DNA of 64,000 bases from Cladophialophora immunda. Lineage: Eukaryota > Ascomycota > Eurotiomycetes > Chaetothyriales > Herpotrichiellaceae. Under the pieces are notes generated by a model. The model was not told the origin of the DNA, searched no databases, and saw nothing but the letters and a program-made list of their open reading frames with translations. Location: assembly GCF_000835495.1 (NCBI RefSeq), contig NW_015622541.1:3782001-3846000 (forward strand), given 5' to 3'. Below, piece by piece: positions 25,455 to 37,048 of this stretch (position 1 is the stretch's first letter; each line of letters opens with the position of its first letter). A program made the translations under genes and the position numbers.

Positions 25455-26933
25455 TCAGCCATTGGGCTTGATCTCAATATCAAATACACAATGCATAACG
25501 CCGGGCGCATATGTCTTGACTTGCTCAACATGTGCGCCAGAAGCTGCGTACGGACATCGAACTCTTTGCCGTATCAGTCCGTCGACTTCGCCCACAATTT
25601 TCCCGGACATCACATCGATCTCCCGGACATCGACGTTCTCATGAACATGCAACCATCCACCTGTTCCGCCTTCGCTGAAGGTTGTTACCGCCTTGACAGC
25701 ATTCTCCCAGCTAGCTATCGCAGAAGGCAGGAGCCCAAGGTTCGCATGTCTGATATTGAACCGCAGCCCTGTCCTTCCCTCCTCGTTGTCAACTCTTTCG
25801 TGTTCATATTGCATCTCCTTGAGGACCTTGCACGTCCACTTGTTATCCCCGAGGAAGGCTACGCATCGGACGATTGCTTCCTTGTCGCCCGTGTGATCGC
25901 CCCTTGCAATCTCCTCCGCCAGTTCCCTGGCGCCTCCCTGCCCATGCAGGCTGCCGTCTTCACCAACCCTGACTACCAGACACCTCCATCCGTTTCGCTC
26001 ACATCCCCTCCTCAACCCTTCGATGCTCCACGGGTTGATATCCCAGCCATAAACCCGGCGCACGCCTCTGAAAAGATAGCAAAACGCAAAGTAGCCGATG
26101 CCGACGTAGAGATCGACCACATCGACCTCGCCAATCCGTTGGGGGTTCAACTCAGGCTCGTCAAGGCCGGGGAAATGGGACTGCAGCCCCAAGATCCGCG
26201 CCTTCTCGGAGATGTTGCCCCGACTGAACATCGTGTACAGCGGGGCCCAGCACTGCACGACCCCCTGGTGTTGCGACGTGGACGCCCAGAAAGCCTCGTC
26301 GAAGTCCTTGGCCGTGGGGTGAAGAATCCTGCCTCGACGCTGTCGGTCATCGGCCACGGGGGCCCAGTCGCCGTACATGGGGACCAGACCTGAGGGAGAG
26401 CGGAGGGCGTTTTGTTCCTTGGGCGTGGCTTCGCGGTTCGCGGATTCTACGGAGCCGGCGACATCTTCGACACCGTCGGCGCCGTCGCCTCCCGGGTCGA
26501 CCTCGGCCGCAATAGGCGCATTGATAGCGACCCGCGAAATCCCCATGCCCTTGAACCCCGCTCCAGCGATGCATCGAAATAGCTCCGTCCTGTCGCTCTC
26601 CCCAAGCGCATGGTAGAACGCCGTCCACCGCGGGTTTTGCGTTGTGAAGTTGGGCGGGAGGAGGAGGAGCGGCGGGTACAGTGTATACCGCTTTGGCATG
26701 TCCGCGGTAGCCAGGGCTGTGGGAGCCGATGGCGGTTCCTCCTGTTCGCCATCCTGGGAGCCCAGAACGAAAGTCGAGCCGTCCTCTGTGGTAGTCGCAA
26801 TTTCCGCGCGATGCTCCTGTAACCCTTTGCAGAACTCGTAGACCCCCCTAACCAGAGGATTGTTCGGGAGCCTCTCCCTCTTCGACTTGAATTTACCCTC
26901 GGGCTGTGAATGGGGCTGCTTGAATCTTGTCAT
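25455..26933 (-). CDS. TYW2/TRM12: tRNA wybutosine-synthesizing protein 2 (acp-transferase)
   Basis: Single-exon, 492-aa class I SAM-binding protein of the TRM5/TYW2 family. Typical pieces are PKRYTLYPPLLLLPPNF near residue 85, the EKARILGLQ region, the SAM loop VDLYVGIGYFAF at about 275 followed by VYGWDINPWSIEGLRR (acidic ribose-binding Asp), and a C-terminal HENVDVREID segment. Known reaction of the family: transfer of the 3-amino-3-carboxypropyl group of SAM to 4-demethylwyosine at position 37 of tRNA-Phe, a step in wybutosine synthesis that maintains reading frame. Cytosolic. It is separated from TRM5 by lacking the extra TRM5 N-terminal domain and by its NPWS signature; I rate TYW2 clearly likelier. 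Confidence 0.92.
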   Translation of the reverse strand: MTRFKQPHSQPEGKFKSKRERLPNNPLVRGVYEFCKGLQEHRAEIATTTEDGSTFVLGSQDGEQEEPPSAPTALATADMPKRYTLYPPLLLLPPNFTTQNPRWTAFYHALGESDRTELFRCIAGAGFKGMGISRVAINAPIAAEVDPGGDGADGVEDVAGSVESANREATPKEQNALRSPSGLVPMYGDWAPVADDRQRRGRILHPTAKDFDEAFWASTSQHQGVVQCWAPLYTMFSRGNISEKARILGLQSHFPGLDEPELNPQRIGEVDVVDLYVGIGYFAFCYLFRGVRRVYGWDINPWSIEGLRRGCERNGWRCLVVRVGEDGSLHGQGGARELAEEIARGDHTGDKEAIVRCVAFLGDNKWTCKVLKEMQYEHERVDNEEGRTGLRFNIRHANLGLLPSAIASWENAVKAVTTFSEGGTGGWLHVHENVDVREIDVMSGKIVGEVDGLIRQRVRCPYAASGAHVEQVKTYAPGVMHCVFDIEIKPNG

Positions 26934-27682
26934 CTCCCCCGATATATTGTCCCGAGGGACATAAGAACCTCAGGGTGCCCCTGCGATTTGGTTCCCTATC
27001 CACAATATCCTCACAGAGCCCGTGCTCAGACTCAATACAGGAGCTGGCCGCAAGCTGCGGAACAGTATGCAGATTTCAGTTATTTGGGACGGGTAGTTTT
27101 CTGCAAGAAAAAAAAAACCGAAGTCGGATCAGACGCTGACGAAAGAGTTTTAGCCATCTATGCCTTGAGGCTCAGTCTTGCGGCGGTCTGACGAAGCTGG
27201 GTTGCTGATTGGTCAATCGAATGTTCCTCTACACTGGCGAGGCTCTCGTACTCTAGACACTGCTGGGCGAGCGAGATACGAAGTGTCGCGTGTCCAACTT
27301 TTAGCTGGATCTTCCATGTGGACTTTCGACGCTATCTTCTCCAAGTCGCTCGCGGAGTAATCTCCTCTCCAACTCGACTCAAGTCGATTCTCAATCCACC
27401 GTCGGAGGGGTATATCGCTCTATCTAAATAGAGTGCATGCAACTTTTTAAAATGGTTGATTCGACGTTTTTGACCCTAACTTATCCTGTCCCCTCAGCTT
27501 CTGGGTCGAACATAGTATGCTGGCAACCGTGTCCCTAGGTTGTAAAGGTATGACACTTGCTAAATCAAGTCGGTATCTGCGATGTAAAATCCAACCACAT
27601 CCAGAAATATCATGACGCCTTCATTAATGCTTCAGAACTCCTTTCAAATGTTTCCCTCTCCAACAGATGATGCGATTCCAAA
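26934..27682. promoter_or_regulatory. Intergenic region, TYW2 promoter and GT71 3' flank
   Basis: About 750 bp between two minus-strand genes. It holds a 10-A run at about 27109-27118 and a perfect 6-bp inverted repeat (CTCTAT, CTAA loop, ATAGAG) at 27418-27433 nearer the GT71 stop. No gene is supported: the open frames are under 95 codons and featureless. Confidence 0.45.
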
Positions 27683-29855
27683 TCACCCTGCAACACCGAC
27701 CTCCTTAGCTTGGCCGATCATCATGTTCAGTATTGCCTTCTCGTCCGGTGAAAAGTCTCGTTTTAGTTCTGCGTCGGTCGTCAGACAGCACATGTTGCTT
27801 TCCTCCAACTGCCAGGCACCAGGTTCTCTAATATCTCTTGGCTCGATTAGGTAGTGTTCAAATTTGCCAAATTTCTTCTGTTTCTTGTCGGCGAACTTGT
27901 TGTCCAGGAGCCATCCGTTGAACCAAAGTGGCTTGCCATGCAAATCCAAATGGAGAAGTTGTGGTGAGCAGATTGTGTAATTCGACGGCTCAGGTTTTTC
28001 CTCGGGTTCTTGTTCTTCGGGTTCTTCTGCGACCTCGTACTCTTCCATAATCTCTTGCCCGTTCTCGTCCATTCTAGGCTGACCATTTTCATCCATTACC
28101 GGCCTCTTCTTTTTCACCATTCTGGGCTTCCGTTCTTCTTCCTTGGGTTCTTGAACGACACCCATTGTGCCAGCGTCGCCTTGATGGAAAGCGTAGTCTT
28201 GGTCTCCAACAAGCTCCCAACCGAGCCAGAAGGTCTCTTTGTCACCTGCAGAGCTTGTCAGAAAAGGTAGCCAGCGAAGCGCAGCGACCAAACTTACCGT
28301 AAACCATGTCATAGATACCGACCCTGCCTTCGTCTTTATTTCCGTCCCGGTCGGGGCCATTCATTCTCGTGACCAGGAGAAGAGCAATGAAGTGACGCCA
28401 TTTGTCTACCACAATGACACCCGATTCTTGCATGTGACCACTATCGCCCGTCCAAAACCGGCTCTGCTTGACTTGTCTTGAAATGGGCTTGGGCAAAATC
28501 TGTTGGAGCCAGCGCTTCTTGGACTCTGGCATGATCAGTCGATCCCTGAAGAAAAGAGCTCCCGCTTTCTGATACGCAGGATCCTCGAACAAGACTTCCG
28601 GGTTGACAAAGAACAGACTGTCAGCGTCAATGAAGATGACTTCGCGGAAACTGGAATATAGGATGGCAAATGGCTTTGCGGCCCAGCCCGCCAGCTTCCA
28701 GCCCTCGTCGTTCACCATTTGGGCAATGTCCCGAGTGAGCACGCCATCGAGGCTTTCCAGATCAGAACGGTAGTCCTCAGAGAGATCTGAATCACCCAGG
28801 TACATGATCTCAATCGGCAGTGTGCATCCGAGCTTCCGAAACGTGGGGATAATTGTGAGCAGGAAGGGAGCCTGGTCATCACCTGCTGTCAGGACGATAC
28901 CCCTACCACCCTTTTTGAAATGTGAATGGAGAGTCATGTGATCAGGGAAGTAGGGCGCCGTCCACGGGAAAAGCAGTTGCCCAAATTTGACCAAGAAGTA
29001 TCGGTATGCCTCGTAGGAATGGATGGTTTGAGCCAGAGAGGATTCGCCGATGTCCTCGTCAGAAGGCTGGTGCTGATGGTGTCGCAGATATTGGATAACG
29101 TCGTCCCGCACGTAGCTACCGCCTTCGTCATCGAAAGTGAGATGAAGCTCTTCCCAGGCTTCAAAGAACTTCTTGTATTCGCGGACCCGCAAACCCATCT
29201 CGCGGAGTTTCTCCTTTCCAGTTCCTTCGACAGCGCGGAGCAAGTCTCTGCCTTCCATCTCACCTGGGAGGAGACTGATTACTCGTGCGAGAGCCTTCTC
29301 AAATTTGGGGCGTTCGGAAAATGAGCTCGGGTTGGAAGGTGGCTTGGATGATCCTGAAAGGCCGGATCCCTTTGGAGAATATGACTTTGGTTGTGCAGCC
29401 ACATCGCCCTGTTTGGAGAGAATAGGCTCCTCATCCACCGAGTCGGGCTGTAGAGGGGCCTTCGGCTTTTGCGTGGGGGGCTCAACCGGGGGAGCCTCGA
29501 ACCGCATCTCAGGATTTGATTTGGGCTCCGTCAGGTCGTGCACAATCGCATTGCCCGAAAGCTGATCTTGACCAGCAGCGTCATTTGGATTTGCTCGAAA
29601 TATTGGCTCAGGGTCTGAGGGCAAGTCCTTTGATCTGTCGACAGGCGACACAATCTGCGGCTGGATTGTCGAACTCGACCCTCCGGAGGTGAGCAGGTAT
29701 ATTAGAGGAATGCATAGCAGCAATATAATGATAAGAAGTCCCTGTCGCGATCGTAGACTTCGTCGGGTTGGTCCCGCATATGGGAGGCCGGGAAAAGAGC
29801 GACCCTCCTTCAGGGGCGCATGCCTTGGAGTAAACATGCCTCCAGGGGAGCGCAT
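27683..29855 (-). CDS. GT71-family Golgi mannosyltransferase (Mnn1/Mnn2-like)
   Basis: Two exons, 29855-28298 and 28245-27683, spliced GTAAGT...CTGCAG in phase 1 to restore YGDKETFWLGWELVG; 706 aa. Type II membrane topology: a short basic cytosolic tail, then a hydrophobic anchor at about residues 40-57 (GLLIIILLLCIPLIYLL), a Pro/Ser-rich stem, then the catalytic domain. The catalytic part has GRGIVLTAGD, FREVIFIDADSLFF (the DxD sugar-nucleotide/metal motif) and FWTGDSGHMQESGVIVVDK, all typical of GT71 alpha-mannosyltransferases that extend N- or O-linked mannans in the Golgi. Linkage (alpha-1,2 or alpha-1,3) cannot be read from sequence. A charged insert at about 28010-28165 carries two MDENGQ units and is probably a disordered loop. 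Confidence 0.88.
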
Positions 29856-30725
29856 TGGGAGGTTTGGACGTTGTTGATTGCTGAGAATTGCTCAACCCCG
29901 ATGATAGTCGTTGAAGCCAGATGTCGTATAAGCCGATATTCCCACAAAGTCAAAAAAACAGTATCGTTGGTGGCGAAACACGCGTTCCAGACGCGACAAG
30001 GGGCAAGCCTTCTTCCCCTTTTCCGCCTTCGCAGCAGATAAACCAACAATACCCAATCAGTCTAGTCTATGATACGAGATTAAACGATTGCTCAGAGATG
30101 ACCATGATTGTGACAAATGGAAGGAGATGCAGAGATGCAAGATGGATGTCGTTGAAAAAGGGATCTGAATACGAACCAAGGGGCGTTGAAATGGAGGGTA
30201 AGAAAAGTTGGTTCGAGCAGCTGAATATCCCTTGCCCCCCATATTTCCCCATGCAGACTAGCGCTGCTCGGCTGTCGCTTCCACTTTGGCCTCCACTTGT
30301 TTCACTTTTGATGCGACGCCCAGACGCCCTTTTGCCCCCTTTTTATTCCTGCTCATCAGGACAAAATGCCACAATTCCTAGAGGAGGTAGCGGGTGGGTG
30401 TTCATGCCACACGGAATACACTGCGACGGATGAAACGACTGTCTCATGATGATAGTGCCCCAGGCGCCCGTTCCTTCCGTCGATTACTTGCATGAGATCC
30501 CGGCCGTTGGGAGATCTGCAGCTAACCCTATACGCAGCTGCAAGGAGCCTCAGGCACAATGCTATAAATAGCTGCCACATATATTCCCCCTTTTGATGAG
30601 AAGGCCAATACAACAGAGCTTCCATCGACGTCCAAAAATCACCCTCAGTCGATGTGGTAGTCGCCGAGGCCGCCGTGGCGGGAGGTGTGTGTTGTATCAC
30701 CCAGCATCGTGTCATCGCGGACTGA
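29856..30725. promoter_or_regulatory. Intergenic region, GT71 promoter and MFS 3' flank
   Basis: About 870 bp between co-directional minus-strand genes. Short open frames only. A TATAAATA at 30563-30570 has no gene placed to use it, so I give it no role. Presumed promoter and UTR sequence. Confidence 0.4.
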
Positions 30726-32307
30726 CTAGGCCATCCTCTGTTTGGGGAGCTTGGGAACCAACAACCACACTGCTAGGCATAGCACCAAGGCTGCCAGAAT
30801 GATCGGTTGCAACACCTTGACCCCCTTGGCATTGGCAATCGCCCCCACAGCAAACGGCAGCACACATGCGCCACTCGCTCCGAAAGCAGCGGCAAACCCA
30901 ACCGCGGGTACGTGCAGCCTCTTCGGGAGTAACTTGGTGAGGGCCACAATGGCTGCGGGGAACAAGGGTCCCAGGAAGAAGCCCAGCATGCCAACCATGA
31001 CCGCGCTGACGACGAAGTTCGGAATGAGCCAGAACATCAACTGCAAGGCCACGCTGCACAACAAGTACACAGCTATCGCGTGCTTTTCTGACTTGAATAC
31101 CCGAGCCGTCACGAAACCAAGTATCAATCGACCGGTGGTAATGCCAAGCCAAAACCCCATGGAGGTGAGTCCGGAGGCAAACGGCGAGCCTTTCCTGACG
31201 TGCCACATGAAGGTCACGATCCATCCGCCAACACTGACCTCGACACCCACATAGATAAGCAGGAAAACTGAGGCGAGCAACGTCACTTTTTGCTTGACCG
31301 CTTCCAGGGTCTTGCTCTTGCCCTTGGCTCTTTTGCCGAGCGGGCTGAGTCTGGAGAAAAAATTTCGGTGCTTATCGGCTTGAGCACGGGTGCCCGTGTC
31401 CTCTGAGGTGGTAGGAGTGCTTGATTCTGAAGTATCCAGGTCAGCAGTCTGAGGGTGCTCAGCATTGTAGGCTCGGCCATCGGCTTTCCAGAAAGTGCCA
31501 ACGAGAAATACAACCTCCAAAAGTGCTGCGCCCACCATGAGGTAGTAAAATTCGTACCATCGCCAGCCCGCTTGAGTAACCAGTGTTGTCGCGATCAACG
31601 GCGAAAGTGCTGCACCAAGACCGTAAAAGCCGTGCAAGAAGCCAAGCACTTCATTGGGATTAGCCATGTCGCCAATCCAGGCATTCCTGAGGCCGCGTTT
31701 AGCATTCCTGGCACTGGAAGGCCAAGCACATTAACCCACCATCCGCTGTCGCCCAAACCATTGCCAAAGCCGGCAAGAATAAATACTACTACCAAAACAG
31801 GATAAGGCGGATGAACGCATATGACGGCTATGACACCGGGTTAGTCACGGATCCTGCTTCAACATCAATATACTCACTATAAGCGCACAGATGGGACATG
31901 CTCATGATCCACGCAACACCTCTTTGTCCGTACACGGTATGGATGTAGTTGTTCAACAGAGCAGACATAGTATAGCCAACTATTGGTGACAGAAATATTA
32001 GACTTATGACTGTATAGTTGACTCCATAGAATCTTTCGAGGTAGGGTATAAGCGCTCCGTATGCACCATCATTGGCACCCAAGATAATAAAGGAATAGAA
32101 GGTCCCTAGACAGCGCCACATGTTGATTCTTGGGGCGTTCCATTTTTGCAATTGAGGTGTCGCAGTCGAGGGAGCAGGCAAGGCTCCAGCTGATATATCT
32201 TCATATACAGGAAGGCTCTTGCCTGTATCTTCCTGCCGGTGGGCCCTCGAGGGCATCTCGAGGACGACCGTAGAGCCTCCGTAAGAAGAGGAATTATTGA
32301 TCTGCAT
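30726..32307 (-). CDS. Major facilitator superfamily transporter (BSC6-like)
   Basis: Three exons, 32307-31878, 31827-31740 and 31686-30726, giving 492 aa. Intron 1 is GTGAGT...CATAG with TGACTAAC branch; intron 2 is GTGGGT...CCTCAG with GCTAAAC branch. The joins restore FGNGLGDSGWNAWIGDMANP and an unbroken run of helices. The protein has a roughly 80-residue soluble N-terminus, a first helix in FYSFIILGANDGAYGALIPY, about 12 membrane segments and a central charged loop (about 31320-31470), i.e. MFS topology. It resembles the fungal group named after yeast 'bypass of stop codon 6'. The substrate is unknown. Plasma or vacuolar membrane is likely. No biosynthetic neighbours suggest a role in metabolite export. 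Confidence 0.88.
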
Positions 32308-33340
32308 TCTGCTGGGGTCTTCTATATGGCTGTCGAGGTTCTCGAAGGAAGACGAAAGGCTTCACTCGTAGCTAGATGGGCCTGAAGTGGTTTTCGGGAT
32401 CTCTAAGGGAGACATAGATGGTCATTTAATATACTGGAGACATCAACTCCCCAGAAGATGCGGTAAAGAAAGCGTCCTCATGTTACCAAAGAGAAAACGA
32501 GTCAAAGCAGACGAATGATCTCACTCTTCCGAAGATCAGCCGTGCATAGACGGTTCGCAGACCGTGAAGAGATGGCGGGCCGATATTAGCGATGGGCATC
32601 GTGGGCTGAATCAGGAAGACGAGCCCGGATGCCGCCTTCGGCTCCATGGAATGTCGCTGAATTGTTCGGTTGAATTATTCAATCTCATCCACTTGGCACA
32701 GTCGTGGCAGTGGCTGGTGGTGCGAGGAGTGGAGGATCTTTGATTCACCACTGTGTCATTCTTGGCACGCGATACGGTGGTCCAAGGCGCATGAAGTGCT
32801 CCTGCAAGTATGCGTTTATGATCCACCGTAGCAAGCGCCAAGCCTAGCTGCGGGCCCTCAAAAGACGCGGCCCTTCCGACACGCGACGCGATTTGTTGTT
32901 ATCCTCGCCAACCCATCCCGCTCAACTACTCCTTCTCCTTCCTGCCGCTAATTGCTGCTCATCGAGAAGGTGATTCCTTTGCAGGAACTCTGAGTAGACA
33001 TCCTTCCCTCCTCATGCTGGCAGAGGCCAATCTCACTTCACCACACTCTGCCAGGATCTCATCAAGAAGGTGAGGCTCAGTTGAGGCAGCTGACGAAATC
33101 CTCTACCACCACAGAAGTGTGCCTTGGGCACGAATGACCTGACACTCGATGCACTCAAATTTGTAAGCAGGAACAGCTCTGCCTCCTCATCGAGGGCGCA
33201 AAGAGGTCGAGGAAGTCATTTCAAACGTAACTTTCGGCTCAGAACCACTCGAACTCTCCTTACCTGTACCTCACCACCCCGGTGAACTATTCTCTCCCCT
33301 CAGATCTCAAGGCACCAGAAATCCTGGTAAGACAAAAGCG
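32308..33340. promoter_or_regulatory. Divergent intergenic region, MFS / GTPase
   Basis: About 1030 bp separating two genes that read apart. Pyrimidine-rich stretches occur near 32900-33060. The frame of the GTPase gene is open without ATG from 33167 to 33341, so part of this may be its 5' UTR. No independent gene recognised. Confidence 0.45.
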
Positions 33341-36300
33341 ATGGACACCCTTGTGCGCCCTGCATTCAGCGAAGCCGCCACTCGCGCCAATCAACAAGGG
33401 AGCGAAAGCCGTGGTTTACTGTTGGAGGGAGGCAACGAACCTCCAGCGAAAGATAAGCAGCCCTGCTCTACTCAGACCGTACTAGGAAGCGGTTCATTTG
33501 GTACCCCCGGCTCTCGTGCCTTGTCTCCCCATGTCTCCCGTGCCTTTTCGCAGCCTACCCAGTCATCGATTCTTCCAACAGCAGAACAACCCGGATATTT
33601 GTGGCAGGCAGTGAACACCAATTCAGGAAAACAAGGAACAGAAGAAATCTCACAATATGTTGTTGCTACAAGAGCAAGTTGTGTTGTCGGTCACGCTCGG
33701 CTCTCGGTTGTTCAAGCTCATCCCCCCCTAAGCATGGACCCCAATACCCTCTGCGTGAGTAAGAAGCGGGCGTTGTCTTCAAGCTGTCGAGTCAGAAAAA
33801 TTCCTCAATACGACGGACCCGCCGACGAAATAGACTCTCACAACGACGCTCGAGACGAGGCTCGTTCACAAGATACCGCAACCACTCTAACTATCTCCGA
33901 TCTCTTCGATGGTCGTACCCCTGAGCAGCTTGAGAAGAGCGTTGAAAATGGACTCGAGTTACTAAAAGCGATAAAGGGAATTCTGGGGGAACATAAGGGT
34001 CAAGAAGTAAGTCGATGGATCGAAGCAATTGATAATGTCGAATCTCAAGCCGTCCGATCCCGAACCGTCATCGGTGTTGTTGGTGCGACGGGCGCGGGCA
34101 AAAGCTCCGTCATCAATGCCGTTCTCGATGAAGAGCGTTTGGTCCCGACCAGCTGTATGAGAGCCTGCACCGCTGTTGTGACGGAAATCAGCTACAACCA
34201 CCAAGATGGCGCTCCATACCGGGCCGAGGTTGAATTTATCTCAAAGGATGACTGGCGCAAGATGTTGAATGTTCTCCTCCAAGATCTCCGCGACCGTTCG
34301 GGCCAGCAGACAAACGAAGACTCCGAAACTGCCGTTGCCTACGCTCAGGTCAAGGCGGTTTACCCTGGGCTGACCAGAGAGGATATGGATAAGACTCACA
34401 TTGAAACACTGATGGCGCATAAGAATGTCGCCCGTCTAGGCACCAAGCACAACATTGAATCAAGCAATGCTATCACATTCTACAAGGAATTGCAACCCTT
34501 TGTGGACAGCAAGAAGAAGACCAGCGGACCCAAAGAACGGACTGAGAAGGAGAAGAAACAAACTGAGGCGGAGTATTGGCCCCTGATTCGCGTTGTCAAA
34601 CTTTATGTAAAGGCTCCTGCTCTCGCCACTGGTGCAGTGATTGTTGATCTCCCAGGGGTGCATGACAGCAACCACGCTCGCGCAGCGGTCTCTCAGGTAA
34701 GTACTGTGTATCGGTTTGATCAGACTACTTTTGTCATTCGACAGCTTTCTAATGAAACGCAACGCAGGACTACATGAAACAATGTACGGGACTATTAATT
34801 GTTGCTCCTATCACTAGAGCGGTTGACGACAAATCAGCAAAGACCCTGCTCGGCGACTCTTTCAAACGTCAATTGAAGATGGATGGAGGCCTCAGTTCGG
34901 TGACTTTCATTTGCAGCAGGACGGACGAAATCTCGATGACTGAGGCTCAGGATTCTCTTGGCCTCGAAGAAGAGCTTGCTCCCATGTTGGCGGAACTGGG
35001 AGACTTATCAACGAAGAAAGATTCGATCAACAACGAGATCGCAGATCTCGAGCACTCAAAGTCGAGCATCGATGCAGACATAGACATCGCAGACGAAGGA
35101 ATTGAAGTCTGGGACAAGTTGCAAGCCCAGTTGGAGGAAGGTAAAATTGTCACCCGACCTGAAGCTGGATCTCTGAAGCGCAACCTCTCAGACACGAACA
35201 GTCACGCTAGCAAAAGACCCAAGCTTTCTGACCCTGGTACCGACCATGACCGCTCCTTTCGTGACAATGGGTGTGCCAGACAAAACGGATTCGACTACGG
35301 ATCATCCAATACCAGTCACGGTCAAGGTCAGCCACTTACAGAAGAGGATATCTCAAACAAGCTCGCCGAACTCGAAAGTACCAGCAGAGGACTGCGCGGC
35401 AAGATGCGCAAGATTCATCGGCAGATCCAAGAACTACGGGCTCGAGATCGAGAAATCGACAAAGAGCACGAGAGCATATCCGCGAAACTTTCTGCCCGGT
35501 GCATTGAAGGTCGTAATGAGTATTCACGAACGGCCATTCGTCAGGACTATGCAGCGGGCATCCGTGAACTAGACCAAGAGCTGGCTGAAGAAGAAGACGC
35601 AGCAAATTTCGACCCTGGAGTGGATGCGCGCGACTATGATGAAGTGGCTCGCAACTTACCCGTCTTCTGCGTATCTTCTCGTGCCTATCAGAAGTTGAAA
35701 GGGAGACTGAAGAAAGACAAAACTCCTGCAGGCTTTCAACACGAAGACGAGACGGAAATCCCAGCCCTGCAAGCTCACTGCGTGCAGCTCACCGCCACTG
35801 CTCGACAAGCATCTTCCCGCAAGTTTCTTACCAGCATGTTTCAGCTGCTGAATTCTCTCCGTCTGTGGATTTCCAATGACACCGCAACGAAGAGCGTTGC
35901 AGAGACACAGTTAGAGCAAGAAGCCCAAATTCTTGAAGAGAGGCTCCACAGCCTTGATTCGGTGAGTCTCGTCGCCAGCAATCCGCATCATCATCCGCGT
36001 TGGCCTCCAGATTATTCTTACTGACTGTTATTAGGCTCTTGAAAAGGCATGCGATGAAGTCGTTGACGAATTCTCCAAGGAGCTTCGAGACAAAGTCTAT
36101 GACGTGTACCCCCATGCTACAAGGGCAGCGAGAGATCGAGCAGACAACACTGTGCACAAATGGGGTTCACCTGTTAATTGGGATGATCCAGCCGCGGGGG
36201 GCCTTCATTGGTCAACTTACAAAGCTGTGGTTCGCCGCGATGGCTGTTTTACAAATGCTCGGGGCTGTCACAATTTCAACCAGCAGTTACTTGAACCTCT

Positions 36301-37048
36301 AATTCGTCAACTCTCCAGACCTTGGGAAACAGTCTTTACTCGCAGACTGGCGATCATCCTCAAAAAACTCCCGCCGAGCGTAACTCACACCATCACCGCT
36401 TTCCACAATGATGTTGAGCGCCGCGCTATCCGCAATGGCATCTCTGTGGCTTTTTTCAAGATTCTGAAGCAACAAATTCCCCTCTATCAGGAAACGCTGA
36501 ACGTTGCAATCAACGATGCGAGAAGCTGGGTCACCACGGAACAGCGTTCAATCTCCCGCGAGTTTGAGCCTCTGATTGCTGGCTATATGCATGATGTCTA
36601 TTCCGCTTGCGCCAATGAGTTTGGCTTAGGATCCTATCGACGGATGAGGGATCAAATGGAGCAGTTTGTCGAGGATGAGAAGATGTCCATGTTTGACAAC
36701 GTCGTAGACGACGTCAACGAACTTATCGAACAAATGCTGAAGGGCCTGAAAGTGGCTTTACTCGCCAGTCTTGGTGGTGTTTTCAAGGACGTTGAGAGAG
36801 AATATACTAGCGTGGTGATTCACCGAGATTTCGGTAACGAAGACCGGCAAACCATGCGAGATAAGGTCCTGAAGATTGTGGACAGTGCTGAGCTCGTTTT
36901 CAAGCGAGCTGTTGGCATCGAAAGTGAATATGGAACTGCACCTGAGTCCGAGATGCAACGCCAACCAGACAACGCCGAGACATCGGTCGCGATCAAGATG
37001 GAGCCTCGAGAGGACATCTCCGTGAGGGACTATGAAAAGGAGACTTAG
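33341..37048 (+). CDS. Large dynamin-like GTPase, nuclear GTPase SLIP-GC (NUGGC)-like
   Basis: Three exons, 33341-34696, 34768-35961 and 36035-37048, both introns phase 0 (GTAAGT...CGCAG; GTGAGT...TTAG); 1187 aa. The G domain starts near residue 245: P-loop GATGAGKSSVINAV (G1), Thr in SCMRACTAVVTE (G2), VIVDLPGVHDSN (G3) and a CSRTDE candidate for G4. A long coiled-coil middle (ADLEHSKSSIDADID; ELRARDREIDKEHES) follows, with a basic KRPKL motif that may be a nuclear signal. The C-terminal half is helical. Loop and middle-domain style resemble animal SLIP-GC and its many poorly studied fungal relatives; no fungal function is established to my knowledge. The N-terminal 130 residues are low-complexity and the start is uncertain: an internal ATG at 33734, or an extra 5' exon at 33149-33162, are alternatives. 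Confidence 0.8.

Noticed and set aside
25491..26393. 300-codon frame antisense to TYW2
   Set aside because: Shadow of the TYW2 coding frame; composition follows the reverse strand.
30563..30570. TATAAATA as a promoter
   Set aside because: It sits about 700 bp from the GT71 start and points at no gene on the plus strand.
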